From assembly GCF_029978005.1 (NCBI RefSeq), contig NZ_JARKOZ010000004.1:1-56258 (forward strand): a DNA stretch of 56,258 bases, in the 5' to 3' direction. Both the position numbers and the translations under genes were made by a program. Under the pieces are notes generated by a model. The model was not told where the DNA came from. It saw only the letters and a list, made by a program, of their open reading frames with translations, and made no database searches. Shown in pieces: positions 32,393-41,195 of this stretch; the first letter of the stretch is position 1; each line of letters starts with the position of its first letter. The DNA is from Solidesulfovibrio sp. (GTDB lineage Bacteria > Desulfobacterota > Desulfovibrionia > Desulfovibrionales > Desulfovibrionaceae).

Positions 32393-32995
32393 TCAGGGGC
32401 GGGGGGTCTTCACGGCCACGGCCAGGATGAAAAGCCGCGATTCGTGCCAGCCCGGCAGCAGGGAAAGCCCCGCTTCGTCCAGGGCCTGCCGGAACTCCGG
32501 GCCGTGGAAACGGTTTTCCCGGGGGTGGGCCAACATGACCCGGAACACCGGATTGGCGTAGAGCGGCGGATAAATTTCCTCGAAATAGAACGTGCCGCCC
32601 GGGCGCAGCACCCGGCCGACCTCGGCCACGCCCCGCCGCCAGTCGGGCAGGTGGTGGATGATGCCGAAATTGACCACCACGTCGAAGGCTCCGTCGGGGT
32701 ACGGCAGGCGCTCGGCGTCGCCGAGGACGAAGACGCTTCGCGCCAGGGGGCCTTTTTTCGGCCGCCGGGCCGCGATCCGCACCATGGCCGGGTCGACGTC
32801 CAGGCCGTGGTAGACCGAGGGGGCGAAGGCCCGGGCGAAGATGCCTGCCCCGCCGCCGTCGCCGCAGCCGATCTCGAGCACTCTGGCCCCGGGCGGAATG
32901 GGTTTCGTGGCCCGAAAATAGCGGACTTCGCGCCACTGGGCGATCTTTCGCGCGAAGCTGCGGCAATAGAACCGTTCGGGCCAGTTGACTTCCAT
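32393..32995 (-). CDS. Class I SAM-dependent methyltransferase
   Basis: A 200-aa small-molecule methyltransferase. Motif I is VLEIGCGDGGGAG, motif II GLDVDP, post-II GDAERLPYPDGAFDVVVNF, and the RVLRPGGTFYFEEIY block follows. The substrate is unknown. It sits between the MenG-like gene and cydA on the same strand, so a quinone- or cofactor-related substrate is possible. No strong ribosome site; the ATG at 32995 fits the motif spacing. Confidence 0.82.
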   Translation of the reverse strand: MEVNWPERFYCRSFARKIAQWREVRYFRATKPIPPGARVLEIGCGDGGGAGIFARAFAPSVYHGLDVDPAMVRIAARRPKKGPLARSVFVLGDAERLPYPDGAFDVVVNFGIIHHLPDWRRGVAEVGRVLRPGGTFYFEEIYPPLYANPVFRVMLAHPRENRFHGPEFRQALDEAGLSLLPGWHESRLFILAVAVKTPRP

Positions 32996-33083
32996 GCCCC
33001 CCCCTTTGATGCCGACCGGGCGTCAGTCTCCCATGTTGCACCAGACAGCCGGGGGCGCTGTCAAGGAAAATCTCTATGCACGA

Positions 33084-33773
33084 CTACGGCTTGCGCCCGG
33101 TGAAGATCCGGGCCAGGCCGAAGGTCAGGTCCGTGACCGCGCATTCGACGAATCCGGCCTCGGCCATCTGGGCGGTGAAGGCCGCGTCGGACGGAAAGGC
33201 GTCCACGGACTCCACCAGATAGCTGTAGGCGTAGTCCGTGCGCGACAGAAAGTTGCCGATGGGCGGCAGGAAGCGGTCGAAATAGAAGCGGTAGAGCGCC
33301 CTGCCCAACTCGCTTCGGGGCATGCCGAACTCCATGACGTGCATGCGCCCGCCCGGGACGAGCACGCGATGAAATTCCCGCATGACCGCCACCCGCTCGG
33401 CGATGTTGCGGATGCCGAAGGCCATGGTCACGGCCGAGACGCTCCCCGCCTTGACCGGGACGTCCCGGCAGTCGGCCACGGCCAGGCGGTAGCCGGCCAC
33501 GCCCCTTTTTTTCACTTTTCCGGCGGCCTTTTCCAGCATGGCCGGGGAGAAGTCGAGGCCCAGCACCCGCAGTCCGGGCCGGCGGCGGCGGATGGCCAGG
33601 GCCACCTCGCCCGTGCCCGTGGCCGCATCGAGCACCAGTCCGTAGCCCGGCTCGATCATGTCCACCAGCCGTCTGCGCCAGTAGATGTCCACGCCCAGGG
33701 ACAGGGCGCTGTTCTGGAAGTCGTAGGAAAAGGCGATGTCCTCGAACATCCGCCGCACAAGCACGTCACGCAT
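33084..33773 (-). CDS. UbiE/MenG-type (demethylmenaquinone) methyltransferase
   Basis: A 229-aa enzyme that methylates the quinone ring in the last step of menaquinone synthesis. Family marks are RRMFEDIAFSYDFQNSALS near the start, VLDAATGTGEVAL (motif I), GLDFSPAML, TMAFGIRNI and MEFGMP. The preference for menaquinone over other quinones is inferred from the anaerobic context. It is 16 bases downstream of a MATE exporter gene on the same strand. Neighbouring cydAB uses the product as electron donor. Confidence 0.85.
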   Translation of the reverse strand: MRDVLVRRMFEDIAFSYDFQNSALSLGVDIYWRRRLVDMIEPGYGLVLDAATGTGEVALAIRRRRPGLRVLGLDFSPAMLEKAAGKVKKRGVAGYRLAVADCRDVPVKAGSVSAVTMAFGIRNIAERVAVMREFHRVLVPGGRMHVMEFGMPRSELGRALYRFYFDRFLPPIGNFLSRTDYAYSYLVESVDAFPSDAAFTAQMAEAGFVECAVTDLTFGLARIFTGRKP

Positions 33774-33789
33774 GAGGGCTCCCGGGGCT

Positions 33790-35172
33790 TCAGGGGTTGG
33801 CGGCGGCCGGCTCCACCAACCGCAGCTTCTGCCACGCCCCGCCCTTGTAGCGCAAGGCCAGCACCACGGCCAGGGTCAGGGCGTAGAGGGCGAAAAAGCC
33901 CCACAGCGGCACGATGCCGATGTGCAGCCAGTGCACGGCGGCCCAGGCCGGGGCCACCAGGGCGAAAAAGGAGACGCACCCGGCCGAGAGCATGAGAAAG
34001 CGTGTGTCCCCGGCCCCGCGCAGCACCCCGAAGCAGGTGTGCAGCACGATGTCGCAAGCCCCCAGCGCCACGCCCCAGGCGAAAAGCGGCCGGCACAGGG
34101 CGATCACCGAGGCGAAGTCGGCGTCCGCCTCGCGCGGCGCGAAAAACCCGGCCAGGGTCTCGGGCAGGCCGAGGTAGAACACGGCCATGACCGCCATGTA
34201 GACGGCCATGAGGCGCAGGGCGCTGCCGGCGGCCCGCCGGGCTTCGTCCGGCCGGCCCGCGCCCATGGACTGCCCCACCACCACGGCCAGGCCCGAGGAC
34301 AGGCCCAGAAGCGGCATGAAGGCCGGGGTGTTGGCCGAAAGCACCAGGCTCGTGGCGGCAAGCTCCGTGACGCCGAGCCGGCCGGCCAGGGCGATGAACA
34401 CCGTGACCGCGAACACGTCGAGGAAGATCTGCGCCCCGCCCGGCGCGCCGAGCAGCGCCAGCTTCTTGAACAGCGCCCAGTCGGGCCGGTGCGAGCGGCG
34501 CGTGCCGAAGAGCCGGTCGTTTTGCCGGGTGAAGATCAGCACGGCGTAGGTCCCGGCCATGGCCGCCCAGGCCGCCACCGTGGCCAGGGCCGAGCCGGCG
34601 ACGCCGAGCGGCGGCAGGCCGAACTTGCCGAAGATCAGCACGTAGTTGAGCGGGATGTTGAGCAGCGCGCCGCCGAAATTGACCAGCATCACGGCCCGGG
34701 TCAGCCCCCGGCCGCTGAAGAAGGCGGCCAGGCTCGCCTCCAGCACCATGAGCCCCGCCCCGTACATGAGCACCCGGAAATACACGACCTCGATGCGCCG
34801 CACCTCGGGCGCGTGGTCCATGGCCGCGAAAATGTCCTCGGAGAAAAGCGCGATGGCGACCAGGGCCGCGAAGGAGGCCAGGGAGAAGTAGATGCCCTGC
34901 CACAGCACCGCGCCGATGGCCTGCGGCCGTCCCGCGCCGACGTTCTGGGCGATGAGCACGCCCACGTAGCCCACGGTGCCGAGGAAAAAGGAGGTGAAAA
35001 GGAAAAAAGCCGCGCCCGACGGCATGGCCGCGGCCAGGGCGTCCTTGGAATACCAGCCGAGAAAAAGGCGGTCGGTCAGATGCATGGCCGTGATCGAGCC
35101 CATGCCGGCCAGAAGCGGCAGGCCCACGCGCAGGACGTGGGCATAGCCGCCGGGGCCTTGCCAGCGGTTCAT
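33790..35172 (-). CDS. MATE-family multidrug exporter
   Basis: A 460-aa membrane protein with about twelve TM segments in two related halves. MATE features are PLLAGMGSITAMHLTDRLFLGWYSKDALAA at the start and SSGLAVVVGQSMGAGRP in the second half. It should export cationic compounds by Na+ or H+ antiport. The start ATG 35172 has GAGG upstream; the longer frame to 35238 has no ribosome site. It is head-to-head with the ParA-partner gene across 150 bases. Confidence 0.9.
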   Translation of the reverse strand: MNRWQGPGGYAHVLRVGLPLLAGMGSITAMHLTDRLFLGWYSKDALAAAMPSGAAFFLFTSFFLGTVGYVGVLIAQNVGAGRPQAIGAVLWQGIYFSLASFAALVAIALFSEDIFAAMDHAPEVRRIEVVYFRVLMYGAGLMVLEASLAAFFSGRGLTRAVMLVNFGGALLNIPLNYVLIFGKFGLPPLGVAGSALATVAAWAAMAGTYAVLIFTRQNDRLFGTRRSHRPDWALFKKLALLGAPGGAQIFLDVFAVTVFIALAGRLGVTELAATSLVLSANTPAFMPLLGLSSGLAVVVGQSMGAGRPDEARRAAGSALRLMAVYMAVMAVFYLGLPETLAGFFAPREADADFASVIALCRPLFAWGVALGACDIVLHTCFGVLRGAGDTRFLMLSAGCVSFFALVAPAWAAVHWLHIGIVPLWGFFALYALTLAVVLALRYKGGAWQKLRLVEPAAANP

Positions 35173-35322
35173 GGCGTGACCTCGTCGGCCCCTCGGGAAC
35201 GGGGACCGGGTTGGGACGGCCCAGCGACAGGCGGCCATCCGGGAGGTTGGGGTTTGTGGCAGAGTTTTTGCTAGACGTCAAGGCGCGAATCCGTCGCCAA
35301 TGCCGGAACCGAGGAGCCGACC

Positions 35323-35754
35323 ATGGGTACCGATGCCGAGGCCGCCACCGTGGACATCCTGGAAGCGCTGCTTTCCGCGCCGCCGGCCGAATCGCCCGCC
35401 GCAAGCGAAGCCTTTCCCGATCCGTCGTGCCTGGCCCGGCTCCTGCGCCCCGCCCCGGCCCCCAGGCCGGCCAAGCCCCGCCTCGTGCCCGCTTCCGCCG
35501 CGCCGGCCCCGCCGCCGGCCGCCAGGGCCCGGGCCAAGCGCAAGGCCACGCACTATTTCGAGGAAACCGTGGCCGCGCGCCTGGACGCGGCCCGGGATGC
35601 CCTGACCGGCCGCGGCCCCGGCCGCGTGACCAAGTCCGGCATCGTGGAGGCCGCCCTGGCCCTGGCCCTGGACGCCTACGAGGCCGAGGGGCAGGACAGC
35701 CCCCTGTGCCGCCGCCTGGGCCGGACAGCCGTCGCCGGCCGCCATCGCACCTGA
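35323..35754 (+). CDS. Ribbon-helix-helix-like partner of ParA
   Basis: A 143-aa protein. The first 70 residues are Pro/Ala-rich and probably disordered. The C-terminal block (KRKATHYFEETVAARLDAARDAL... VTKSGIVEAALALALDAY) has the spacing of a ribbon-helix-helix DNA-binding fold, as in CopG/ParD-type partner proteins. It is 54 bases upstream of parA on the same strand. I infer a ParA-partner pair; ParB itself is absent. Confidence 0.6.
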   Translation: MGTDAEAATVDILEALLSAPPAESPAASEAFPDPSCLARLLRPAPAPRPAKPRLVPASAAPAPPPAARARAKRKATHYFEETVAARLDAARDALTGRGPGRVTKSGIVEAALALALDAYEAEGQDSPLCRRLGRTAVAGRHRT

Positions 35755-35808
35755 GGATCGCGCCCCGGAAAAACACGCCCGCGCGACTCGAGCCAATCGG
35801 AGGGCCTC

Positions 35809-36945
35809 ATGCTCGCCATCTGCCCCTTCTGCCGCGCCCGACAGGACGTTCCCGACCCGGCCCCGGCCGGCGGCGTGACCTGCGCCAGCTGCCACCGCCG
35901 CTTCGCCGCCAGGCGCGTCGCCCAGGTCCCGGCCGAGGAAGCCCCGGCTTGGCTTCGCATCGAACGCCCCCACGGCGTCTTCGACCGACCGGCCGTGGTC
36001 GCCCGGCAGATCGCCGTGGCCACGGCCGCCGCGTCCGTCCCCGAGCCCGTGCCCGAGCCCCGGGACGCTGCCGCGCCGCCGGTCCTGGCCGAGCCCGACG
36101 CCGCCGAGGAGCGCGCCGCGGCCGCCGCCCTTTCGGCCATCCGCCGCCAGATCGCCGCCGCGCCCGAACCCGCGCCCCGGCCGGCGACGGCCCAGGCCGT
36201 CCCGGCCGCCCGGCGCATCGGCGTCATGCTCAGCAAAGGCGGCGTGGGCAAGACCACCACGGCCGTGAACCTGGCCGCCGCCCTGGCCATGGCCGGGCGC
36301 AGGACGCTGCTCGTCGACGCCGACACCCAGGGCCAGGCCGCCTACGCCCTGGGCGTTTCGCCCAAGGTCGGGCTGGCCGAGCTGGTGGAGGGCATCGCCT
36401 CGCCCGACGAGGCGCTCTTCCCGGCCCGGGAGGGTCTGTGGCTCCTGGCCGGCGGCAAGGCCCTGGCCGGGCTCAAGCGGCTGATCACCCGCAAGGATTT
36501 CGGCGGCGAGCGCACCCTGGCCGACGCCCTGGCTCCCCTCGACGCCCGCTGCGACGTGGTGGTCGTGGACTGCGCCCCGGGCTGGGACGCCCTGTCGGTC
36601 AACGTGCTCTTCTACGTGACCGAGGTGCTCGTGCCCGTGGCCCTGGAAGCCATGTCGCTCCAAGGCTTCTCGGAATTCCTCCAGAGCTTCGCCGCGGTCT
36701 CGCGCTACCGGCCGGAGCTGACCCTGTCGCACATCGTGCCGACGTTCCTGGACAAGCGCGTGCGCGGCCCGGCCGCCCTTTGCGACGAGCTCGCCACCCT
36801 CTACCCCGAGCGCATCTGCCCGCCCATCCGCTACAACGTGAAGCTCTCCGAGGCCCCGGCCGAAGGCCGGACCATCTTCGAATACGCCCCCCGCTCCCCC
36901 GGCGCCCGCGACTACGCCGCCCTGGCCCGCCATGTGGCGGGGTGA
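35809..36945 (+). CDS. ParA-family ATPase with N-terminal zinc ribbon
   Basis: A 378-aa protein. Residues 1-35 form a zinc ribbon (CPFC at 5-8, CASC at 25-28) of the MJ0042 type. A Pro/Ala linker follows to about residue 130. The ATPase has the deviant Walker A LSKGGVGKTTTAVN, A' DADTQGQA and Walker B VVVDCAPG, all as in ParA/Soj. Such proteins position cargo or plasmids by nucleoid gradients. There is no replication gene or parS-like cluster nearby, so it may place a cellular structure rather than DNA. Confidence 0.88.
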   Translation: MLAICPFCRARQDVPDPAPAGGVTCASCHRRFAARRVAQVPAEEAPAWLRIERPHGVFDRPAVVARQIAVATAAASVPEPVPEPRDAAAPPVLAEPDAAEERAAAAALSAIRRQIAAAPEPAPRPATAQAVPAARRIGVMLSKGGVGKTTTAVNLAAALAMAGRRTLLVDADTQGQAAYALGVSPKVGLAELVEGIASPDEALFPAREGLWLLAGGKALAGLKRLITRKDFGGERTLADALAPLDARCDVVVVDCAPGWDALSVNVLFYVTEVLVPVALEAMSLQGFSEFLQSFAAVSRYRPELTLSHIVPTFLDKRVRGPAALCDELATLYPERICPPIRYNVKLSEAPAEGRTIFEYAPRSPGARDYAALARHVAG

Positions 36946-36960
36946 GGGGAAGAGGAGGGA

Positions 36961-37012
36961 GGGGGAGGCCTCCGGCGGCCAGGAGGGGGTGACCCCCTCC
37001 TGGACCTCCCCA
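36961..37012. repeat. Palindromic repeat between convergent genes
   Basis: A 25-base perfect palindrome, CCAGGAGGGGG-TGA-CCCCCTCCTGG (36979-37003), with outer complementary GGGGAGG and CCTCCCC. It lies between the parA and deacetylase 3' ends. Its form is that of dispersed REP-like hairpins common in this group and could also end transcription. No other gene is seen in 36946-37138. Confidence 0.6.
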
Positions 37013-37138
37013 CCTGGGGAAAAATGGGAGGATAGTGGGAAAACGGTCCACGGGGGGTGGAAAAGGGGGCCAGGGGACGGAAGCGGAGGCGAACGGTTAC
37101 GGCCGTGATGGCGGCCGGTTGGCGCGGAAAAGGGAAAG

Positions 37139-37963
37139 CTATTCCACGTTGTGTGGAATGGTGCCGGCCGGCGGCGTGGCGCTCAAAAGCGGCCCCGCCG
37201 ATTCCGGCGCGGTCTTCATCTTGGCCAGCACCGCCTCGTGGCCGCGCAGCACCGAAGCCAGCACCGGCAGGGACAGGCGGTGGGCGGCGATGCGCGGGAT
37301 GGCCCCGGGGCGCGTCTTGCCCGAGACCGGATCGTCGCCGGTGCGGAAGAGGTAGACGAACCCGGCCTCCCCGAGCATGCGGGTATAGGCCTCGCTGTGC
37401 GCGCCGTAGGGATAGGCGAAATACTTGGAATCGTGCCCGACCACCTCGCGGAAGCGCTCCACGCTCTTGCGGATGTCCTCGCGGGCGAAGGCCTCGTCCC
37501 GGGCCAGGCGCGGCGAATGGCTGAAGGAGTGGTTGCCGAAGGTGACCTTGGGATAGGCCTTGAGCGCGTCGATGTCGGCCTGGGACAGGGTGGCCGAGCA
37601 GTACTTGTTGGCCACGTAGGCCATGGGCAGAAACAGCGTGAAGGGCAGGTCGCGGCGCTTGAGTTCGGGAAAGGCCTGCATGACCGTGGCCCAGCCGTCG
37701 TCGATGGCGATGACCACGGATTTTTCGGGCGGGTTGCGGCCCTCGTCCAGGCAACGGGCCAGCTCGTCCATGGAGATGACCTTGTGCCCGGTCTGTTCCA
37801 GGTAGTCGAGCTGGGCGGCGAAAGCGGCCAGGGAAATGGACATGGAGGACCGCACGCCGAAGCTGTGGTAGACGAGGATGGTCGTGGCGAAGGCCGGGGC
37901 CGCCGTCAGGATGAGGAAGCATAATCCGGCCAGAATGGCAGCGTGGAGCCTGACGGCGCGCAT
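37139..37963 (-). CDS. Exported polysaccharide deacetylase (NodB-like)
   Basis: A 274-aa carbohydrate esterase family 4 protein. A signal peptide (RLHAAILAGLCFLILTAAPAFA) is followed by ILVYHSFG, the metal-binding VIAIDDGWATV (motif 1 with adjacent Asp), FGNHSFSHS (motif 2, H-x3-H) and YFAYPYG (motif 3). It should remove acetyl groups from cell-wall or surface glycans in the periplasm. The ATG at 37963 has GGAGGG upstream. It is 60 bases downstream of an MltB-like transglycosylase, which fits a role in wall remodelling. Confidence 0.9.
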   Translation of the reverse strand: MRAVRLHAAILAGLCFLILTAAPAFATTILVYHSFGVRSSMSISLAAFAAQLDYLEQTGHKVISMDELARCLDEGRNPPEKSVVIAIDDGWATVMQAFPELKRRDLPFTLFLPMAYVANKYCSATLSQADIDALKAYPKVTFGNHSFSHSPRLARDEAFAREDIRKSVERFREVVGHDSKYFAYPYGAHSEAYTRMLGEAGFVYLFRTGDDPVSGKTRPGAIPRIAAHRLSLPVLASVLRGHEAVLAKMKTAPESAGPLLSATPPAGTIPHNVE

Positions 37964-38022
37964 GGGCACCCTCCGGGAGCGACGTTCGCCCGCGACTCTT
38001 GCGGCCGCGTGCGGGCGACGGG

Positions 38023-39168
38023 TTAAGGTTTGACCGTACCAGAGGCGTCGGCGGCGCGCAAACGCTCGGCCGCGCCCATGATCGTGTTCACGTACACCTG
38101 GCTGTGGTTGTAGCCGTAAAACACCTTGCGCATGGCCTCCTCGCTCATGGGCTGCTTCCAGCCCATGGCGCGCAGGATGTTGCCGAGGCTCATGAGCGCG
38201 TCGTCCACGTTGAAAAGGTCCGCCTTGCCGTCGCCGTCGCCGTCCACGGCGTACTTGAGGGCGTTGGAGGGCATGAACTGGCAGATGCCGATGGCCCCGT
38301 AGATGGAGCCCGGCATGGACAGCGGATCGATCCCCTGGGCGTCGGCGTAGCGCAAAAGGGCCTTGAGCTCGCCGTAGGCCCACTCGCCCTTCTCCCGGGC
38401 CTTCTGCTCGAGCCAGGCCTGCCGCTTGGCGTCGGGCCGCTCGTAGGCGAAGGCCGAGGCGGTCAGGGCCGGATTCTCGGCCGCGACGAGGCTCGACAGG
38501 TTGACCACGGCCACCACGTCGCCGAGGTAGTGCCCCACCCGGGTCTCCACGGCCAAAAGCGCCACCAGGTATTCCTCGGGCACGCCGTAGCGTTCGCGCA
38601 CCCTGGCCAGGGCCTTGCGGTTCCTGGCGTAGAACTCCTTGGCCTCGGCCAGCCGCTCGGGGCTCAGGACCACGTCGTGGACTTCCTGATCGCTGAAATC
38701 CGGAAAGGCGATGCCCGCCGGCGCGTGCTGGGGACGCCTGTCGAGCTCGGCCAGGAGCGCCTCGGAAGCAGCGGGGTTGGGCGGCAGGCCCACGGCTGTC
38801 TGGTAGGCCTTGATGGACCACTTGGTCATGCGGTCGAGCCGCCCGTCCGCCGGGCCGGGATACCAGCCCAGGCCGGAGAGGCGCTGCTGCACGTCGGCCA
38901 CCAGGCGCAGGCCGTACTTGCGCATGTAAAGCGCGGTCAGCTTGTCGGCCATGGCCTTCTGGCTGAAGACCATCTCGGCCCGGGAGAAGAGCCGGCGCAG
39001 CTTGGCCTCAGGAAAGCCGTCGGCCGCCAGCCGCGACACCACCGGCTCGAAGGCCGGGTCCACGGTGGAGGCGGCCACGGCCGCGCCCACGCCCAGCGCC
39101 GCCAGGCCCACGACCAAGGCGTAGCCGCACCAGGCCCACGCCCGCTTGACGAACGGTTTTCTGCTCAT
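38023..39168 (-). CDS. MltB-type lytic murein transglycosylase
   Basis: A 381-aa exported enzyme that cuts peptidoglycan. It has an N-terminal TM/signal (GYALVVGLAALGVGAAVAA) and a peptidoglycan-binding-like segment (VQQRLSGLGWYPGPADGRLD). The catalytic domain has Glu in AVETRVGHYLG, and GAIGICQFMPSNALKYAVDGDGDGKADLF, the MltB signature with a Ca-binding-like Asp loop. It overlaps the Gate gene by ATGA. Unusually, the binding-like segment precedes the catalytic domain. Confidence 0.9.
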   Translation of the reverse strand: MSRKPFVKRAWAWCGYALVVGLAALGVGAAVAASTVDPAFEPVVSRLAADGFPEAKLRRLFSRAEMVFSQKAMADKLTALYMRKYGLRLVADVQQRLSGLGWYPGPADGRLDRMTKWSIKAYQTAVGLPPNPAASEALLAELDRRPQHAPAGIAFPDFSDQEVHDVVLSPERLAEAKEFYARNRKALARVRERYGVPEEYLVALLAVETRVGHYLGDVVAVVNLSSLVAAENPALTASAFAYERPDAKRQAWLEQKAREKGEWAYGELKALLRYADAQGIDPLSMPGSIYGAIGICQFMPSNALKYAVDGDGDGKADLFNVDDALMSLGNILRAMGWKQPMSEEAMRKVFYGYNHSQVYVNTIMGAAERLRAADASGTVKP

Positions 39169-40127
39169 TGCCGCACCACGGCCGGTCTGGCGGCCAGTAC
39201 CTGGACGATCCGGGTCAGAACCGCCACCACGGCCAGGGAAAAGACCAGCCGCCCGACGAATGTGCCCCACAGGCTCGCGCCGATCAAGTACATGAGCAGC
39301 GTATCCTCGATGAGCGCGTGGGAAAGGCTCATGAGGCTCATGGACGCGAACACGTCGCGCTTGGCCACCTTGCCCTGGCGCACCTCGAGCAGGATGAGCC
39401 CCGAGCCGTAGGCCAGGCCCATGACCAGGCCGACCACGGTGAGCGTGGCCGCCGCGCCGCCGATGCCCATGAGGCGCAGAAAGGGCAAAAGCGCCTTCTC
39501 GAAAAGGCGCGTCACCCCGAGCTTGTCGAGCGCCCGCATGAGGCCGACCAGCGCGGCGATGACCAGGTAGATCATGCCGAGGTTTTTGACTTCGCCGAGC
39601 GCCCAGGTCCCAAGGCCCGCGTCGCCCTGGGGCGGGGCGAAAAGGAGCGTGGCCGGCTGGGAGAGCGTGCCGGTCGCGGCGAAGGTCGCGTGCAGCAGCG
39701 CCCCGCAGGCCAGCGCGCCGCCAAGGCGCAGCGCCGCCTGGCCCCAGAAGCTCACGCCGCACTTTTGCGCGATGGCCCCTTCCACGAAGATGTTGTGGCC
39801 GATGAGCATCATCGTGCCGAGCACCGTGGCCTGGGCCGCGGTCAGGGCGGGCATGGAGGGGACCAGGGCCGCGTGCACGGCCAGGGCGGCGTAGAGGTTG
39901 TTGGCGATGGCCGTGGCCCAGGTCAGACCGCATTCCGGCGGCAGGCCGACGAGTTCCATGAGCGGTGCCAACGGCTCGGCCAGGTAGGTTATCCAGCCGA
40001 GCTCCTTGAAGATCTTCACGCCGATGAGGATCGGCACCATGATCTTGAAGAGATCCAGGCAGATTTTGGCGGCATCGACGGCCACGGCGCGCGCCGCGCG
40101 CGGCAGACTGGCAAGGATGGTGCTCAT
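39165..40127 (-). CDS. Nucleoside-recognition (Gate) domain membrane protein
   Basis: A 320-aa protein with seven to eight TM segments of the Gate/SpmA family. GVKIFKELGWITYLAEPLAPLMELVGLPPE and GHNIFVEGAIAQKCGVS are typical. The function of these proteins is unproven; they are often placed with transport or envelope genes. The ATG at 40127 is chosen over a TTG just upstream. It is 16 bases downstream of a lipoprotein gene and overlaps mltB by ATGA, so the set is likely an operon. Confidence 0.82.
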   Translation of the reverse strand: MSTILASLPRAARAVAVDAAKICLDLFKIMVPILIGVKIFKELGWITYLAEPLAPLMELVGLPPECGLTWATAIANNLYAALAVHAALVPSMPALTAAQATVLGTMMLIGHNIFVEGAIAQKCGVSFWGQAALRLGGALACGALLHATFAATGTLSQPATLLFAPPQGDAGLGTWALGEVKNLGMIYLVIAALVGLMRALDKLGVTRLFEKALLPFLRLMGIGGAAATLTVVGLVMGLAYGSGLILLEVRQGKVAKRDVFASMSLMSLSHALIEDTLLMYLIGASLWGTFVGRLVFSLAVVAVLTRIVQVLAARPAVVRQ

Positions 40128-40143
40128 GGGCAAGCGGCGAAGG

Positions 40144-40623
40144 TCAGGGGACGACCTTGCCCCCCTGGCTCATGGCCATGTAGCCGGTGAAGGCGGCCTC
40201 GGTCATGATGCCCGAGCCCACGTACACGGCGCGCCAGTCCTCCGGGGTCAGCGTGGTCCCCTCCATGGCCGTGCGCAACTGGATGTCGTAGACCATGATG
40301 GTGAGGTACTGCCGGGCCGGGTCGTTGCCGGCCTTGGCCAGGGCCAGGGCGGCGTCGGTGGTGGCGGCGGCGGACCATTTGCCGGCCCAGGAGGCCACGT
40401 AGACCTGACGGGCGTAGGTTCTGTAGTCTTCGGGAGCGGCGGACTTGGCCTGGGCGGCGGCCTTGGCCTTGGCCACGGCGTCGCGCACCTGGGCCACGTT
40501 GTCCGCGGTCAGGGGCATGGCCTGGGGGCCGGCCGGCGGCGCGGGGGCCTTGTCGGCGAACGTGCCGCAGCCGCAAAGCAGCAGGGTCATCAAAAGCAGT
40601 GCCGACGCCGTCCTGAGCGCCAT
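40144..40623 (-). CDS. Lipoprotein of unknown function
   Basis: A 159-aa lipoprotein: ALRTASALLLMTLLLCGCG gives a signal peptide with the lipobox LLLC/LCGC. The mature part is Ala-rich and helical (AQVRDAVAKAKAAAQAKSAAP) followed by a globular region with no known motif. GGAGG precedes the ATG at 40623. It begins the lipoprotein-Gate-MltB run. I do not recognise the family. Confidence 0.7.
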   Translation of the reverse strand: MALRTASALLLMTLLLCGCGTFADKAPAPPAGPQAMPLTADNVAQVRDAVAKAKAAAQAKSAAPEDYRTYARQVYVASWAGKWSAAATTDAALALAKAGNDPARQYLTIMVYDIQLRTAMEGTTLTPEDWRAVYVGSGIMTEAAFTGYMAMSQGGKVVP

Positions 40624-40735
40624 GTTCGCCTCCGCGATGGAATGCCCGGGCAAGCCGGGCCGGAGGCGAGAAAACCATGTTCCGCCGGATTTGTCCATTG
40701 CGGCGGGGCGTTCGGGCCGCCCCGCCGCGCCCGGC

Positions 40736-41077
40736 TTACTTGCCGAGCGTGTCGAAGGCGCTCAGGATGTGCGAGGAGTAGACGAAGGCCGCTCCGGCGT
40801 TGAGGCCCACGGCCACGGCCAGGGTCTCGAGCAGTTCCTCGCGGCTGGCCCCGGCGTCGGCCGCGCCCTTCGCGTGCACGGCGATGCAGGTGTCGCAGCG
40901 CGTGGTGGCGGCCACGGCCAGGGCGATGAGTTCCCTGGTCTTGGCGTCCAGCGCCCCGTGGGCCGCGCCGGCCTTGTCCAGGGTTTCCATGGCTTGCATG
41001 AGCTTGGGATTGCCCTTGGCCAACGCGCCCATATCCTGCATGGCGGCGCCAAGCAGTCCCTTCCAGTCCGTACCCAT
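40736..41077 (-). CDS. AhpD-like/carboxymuconolactone decarboxylase family protein
   Basis: A 113-aa protein of the AhpD/CMD fold. The redox site is ALAVAATTRCDTCIAVHAKGA, with the Glu, CxxC and His of AhpD-like alkylhydroperoxidases. The expected role is thiol-dependent peroxide reduction or a related redox step. GAGG lies upstream of ATG 41077. It stands alone between two convergent-direction neighbours and shares no operon with the peroxiredoxin at 3733. Confidence 0.88.
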   Translation of the reverse strand: MGTDWKGLLGAAMQDMGALAKGNPKLMQAMETLDKAGAAHGALDAKTRELIALAVAATTRCDTCIAVHAKGAADAGASREELLETLAVAVGLNAGAAFVYSSHILSAFDTLGK

Positions 41078-41195
41078 GTGCCGTCCTCCTTGGGTTTGGC
41101 CGCGCGAGGCGGCCCGATGGGCGGGAACGCGGACCCCATCCGCTCCCGCATCCATGGGTGCTGTCGTAAACCGGCGTCCAGGTCAAGGCGCGCGG

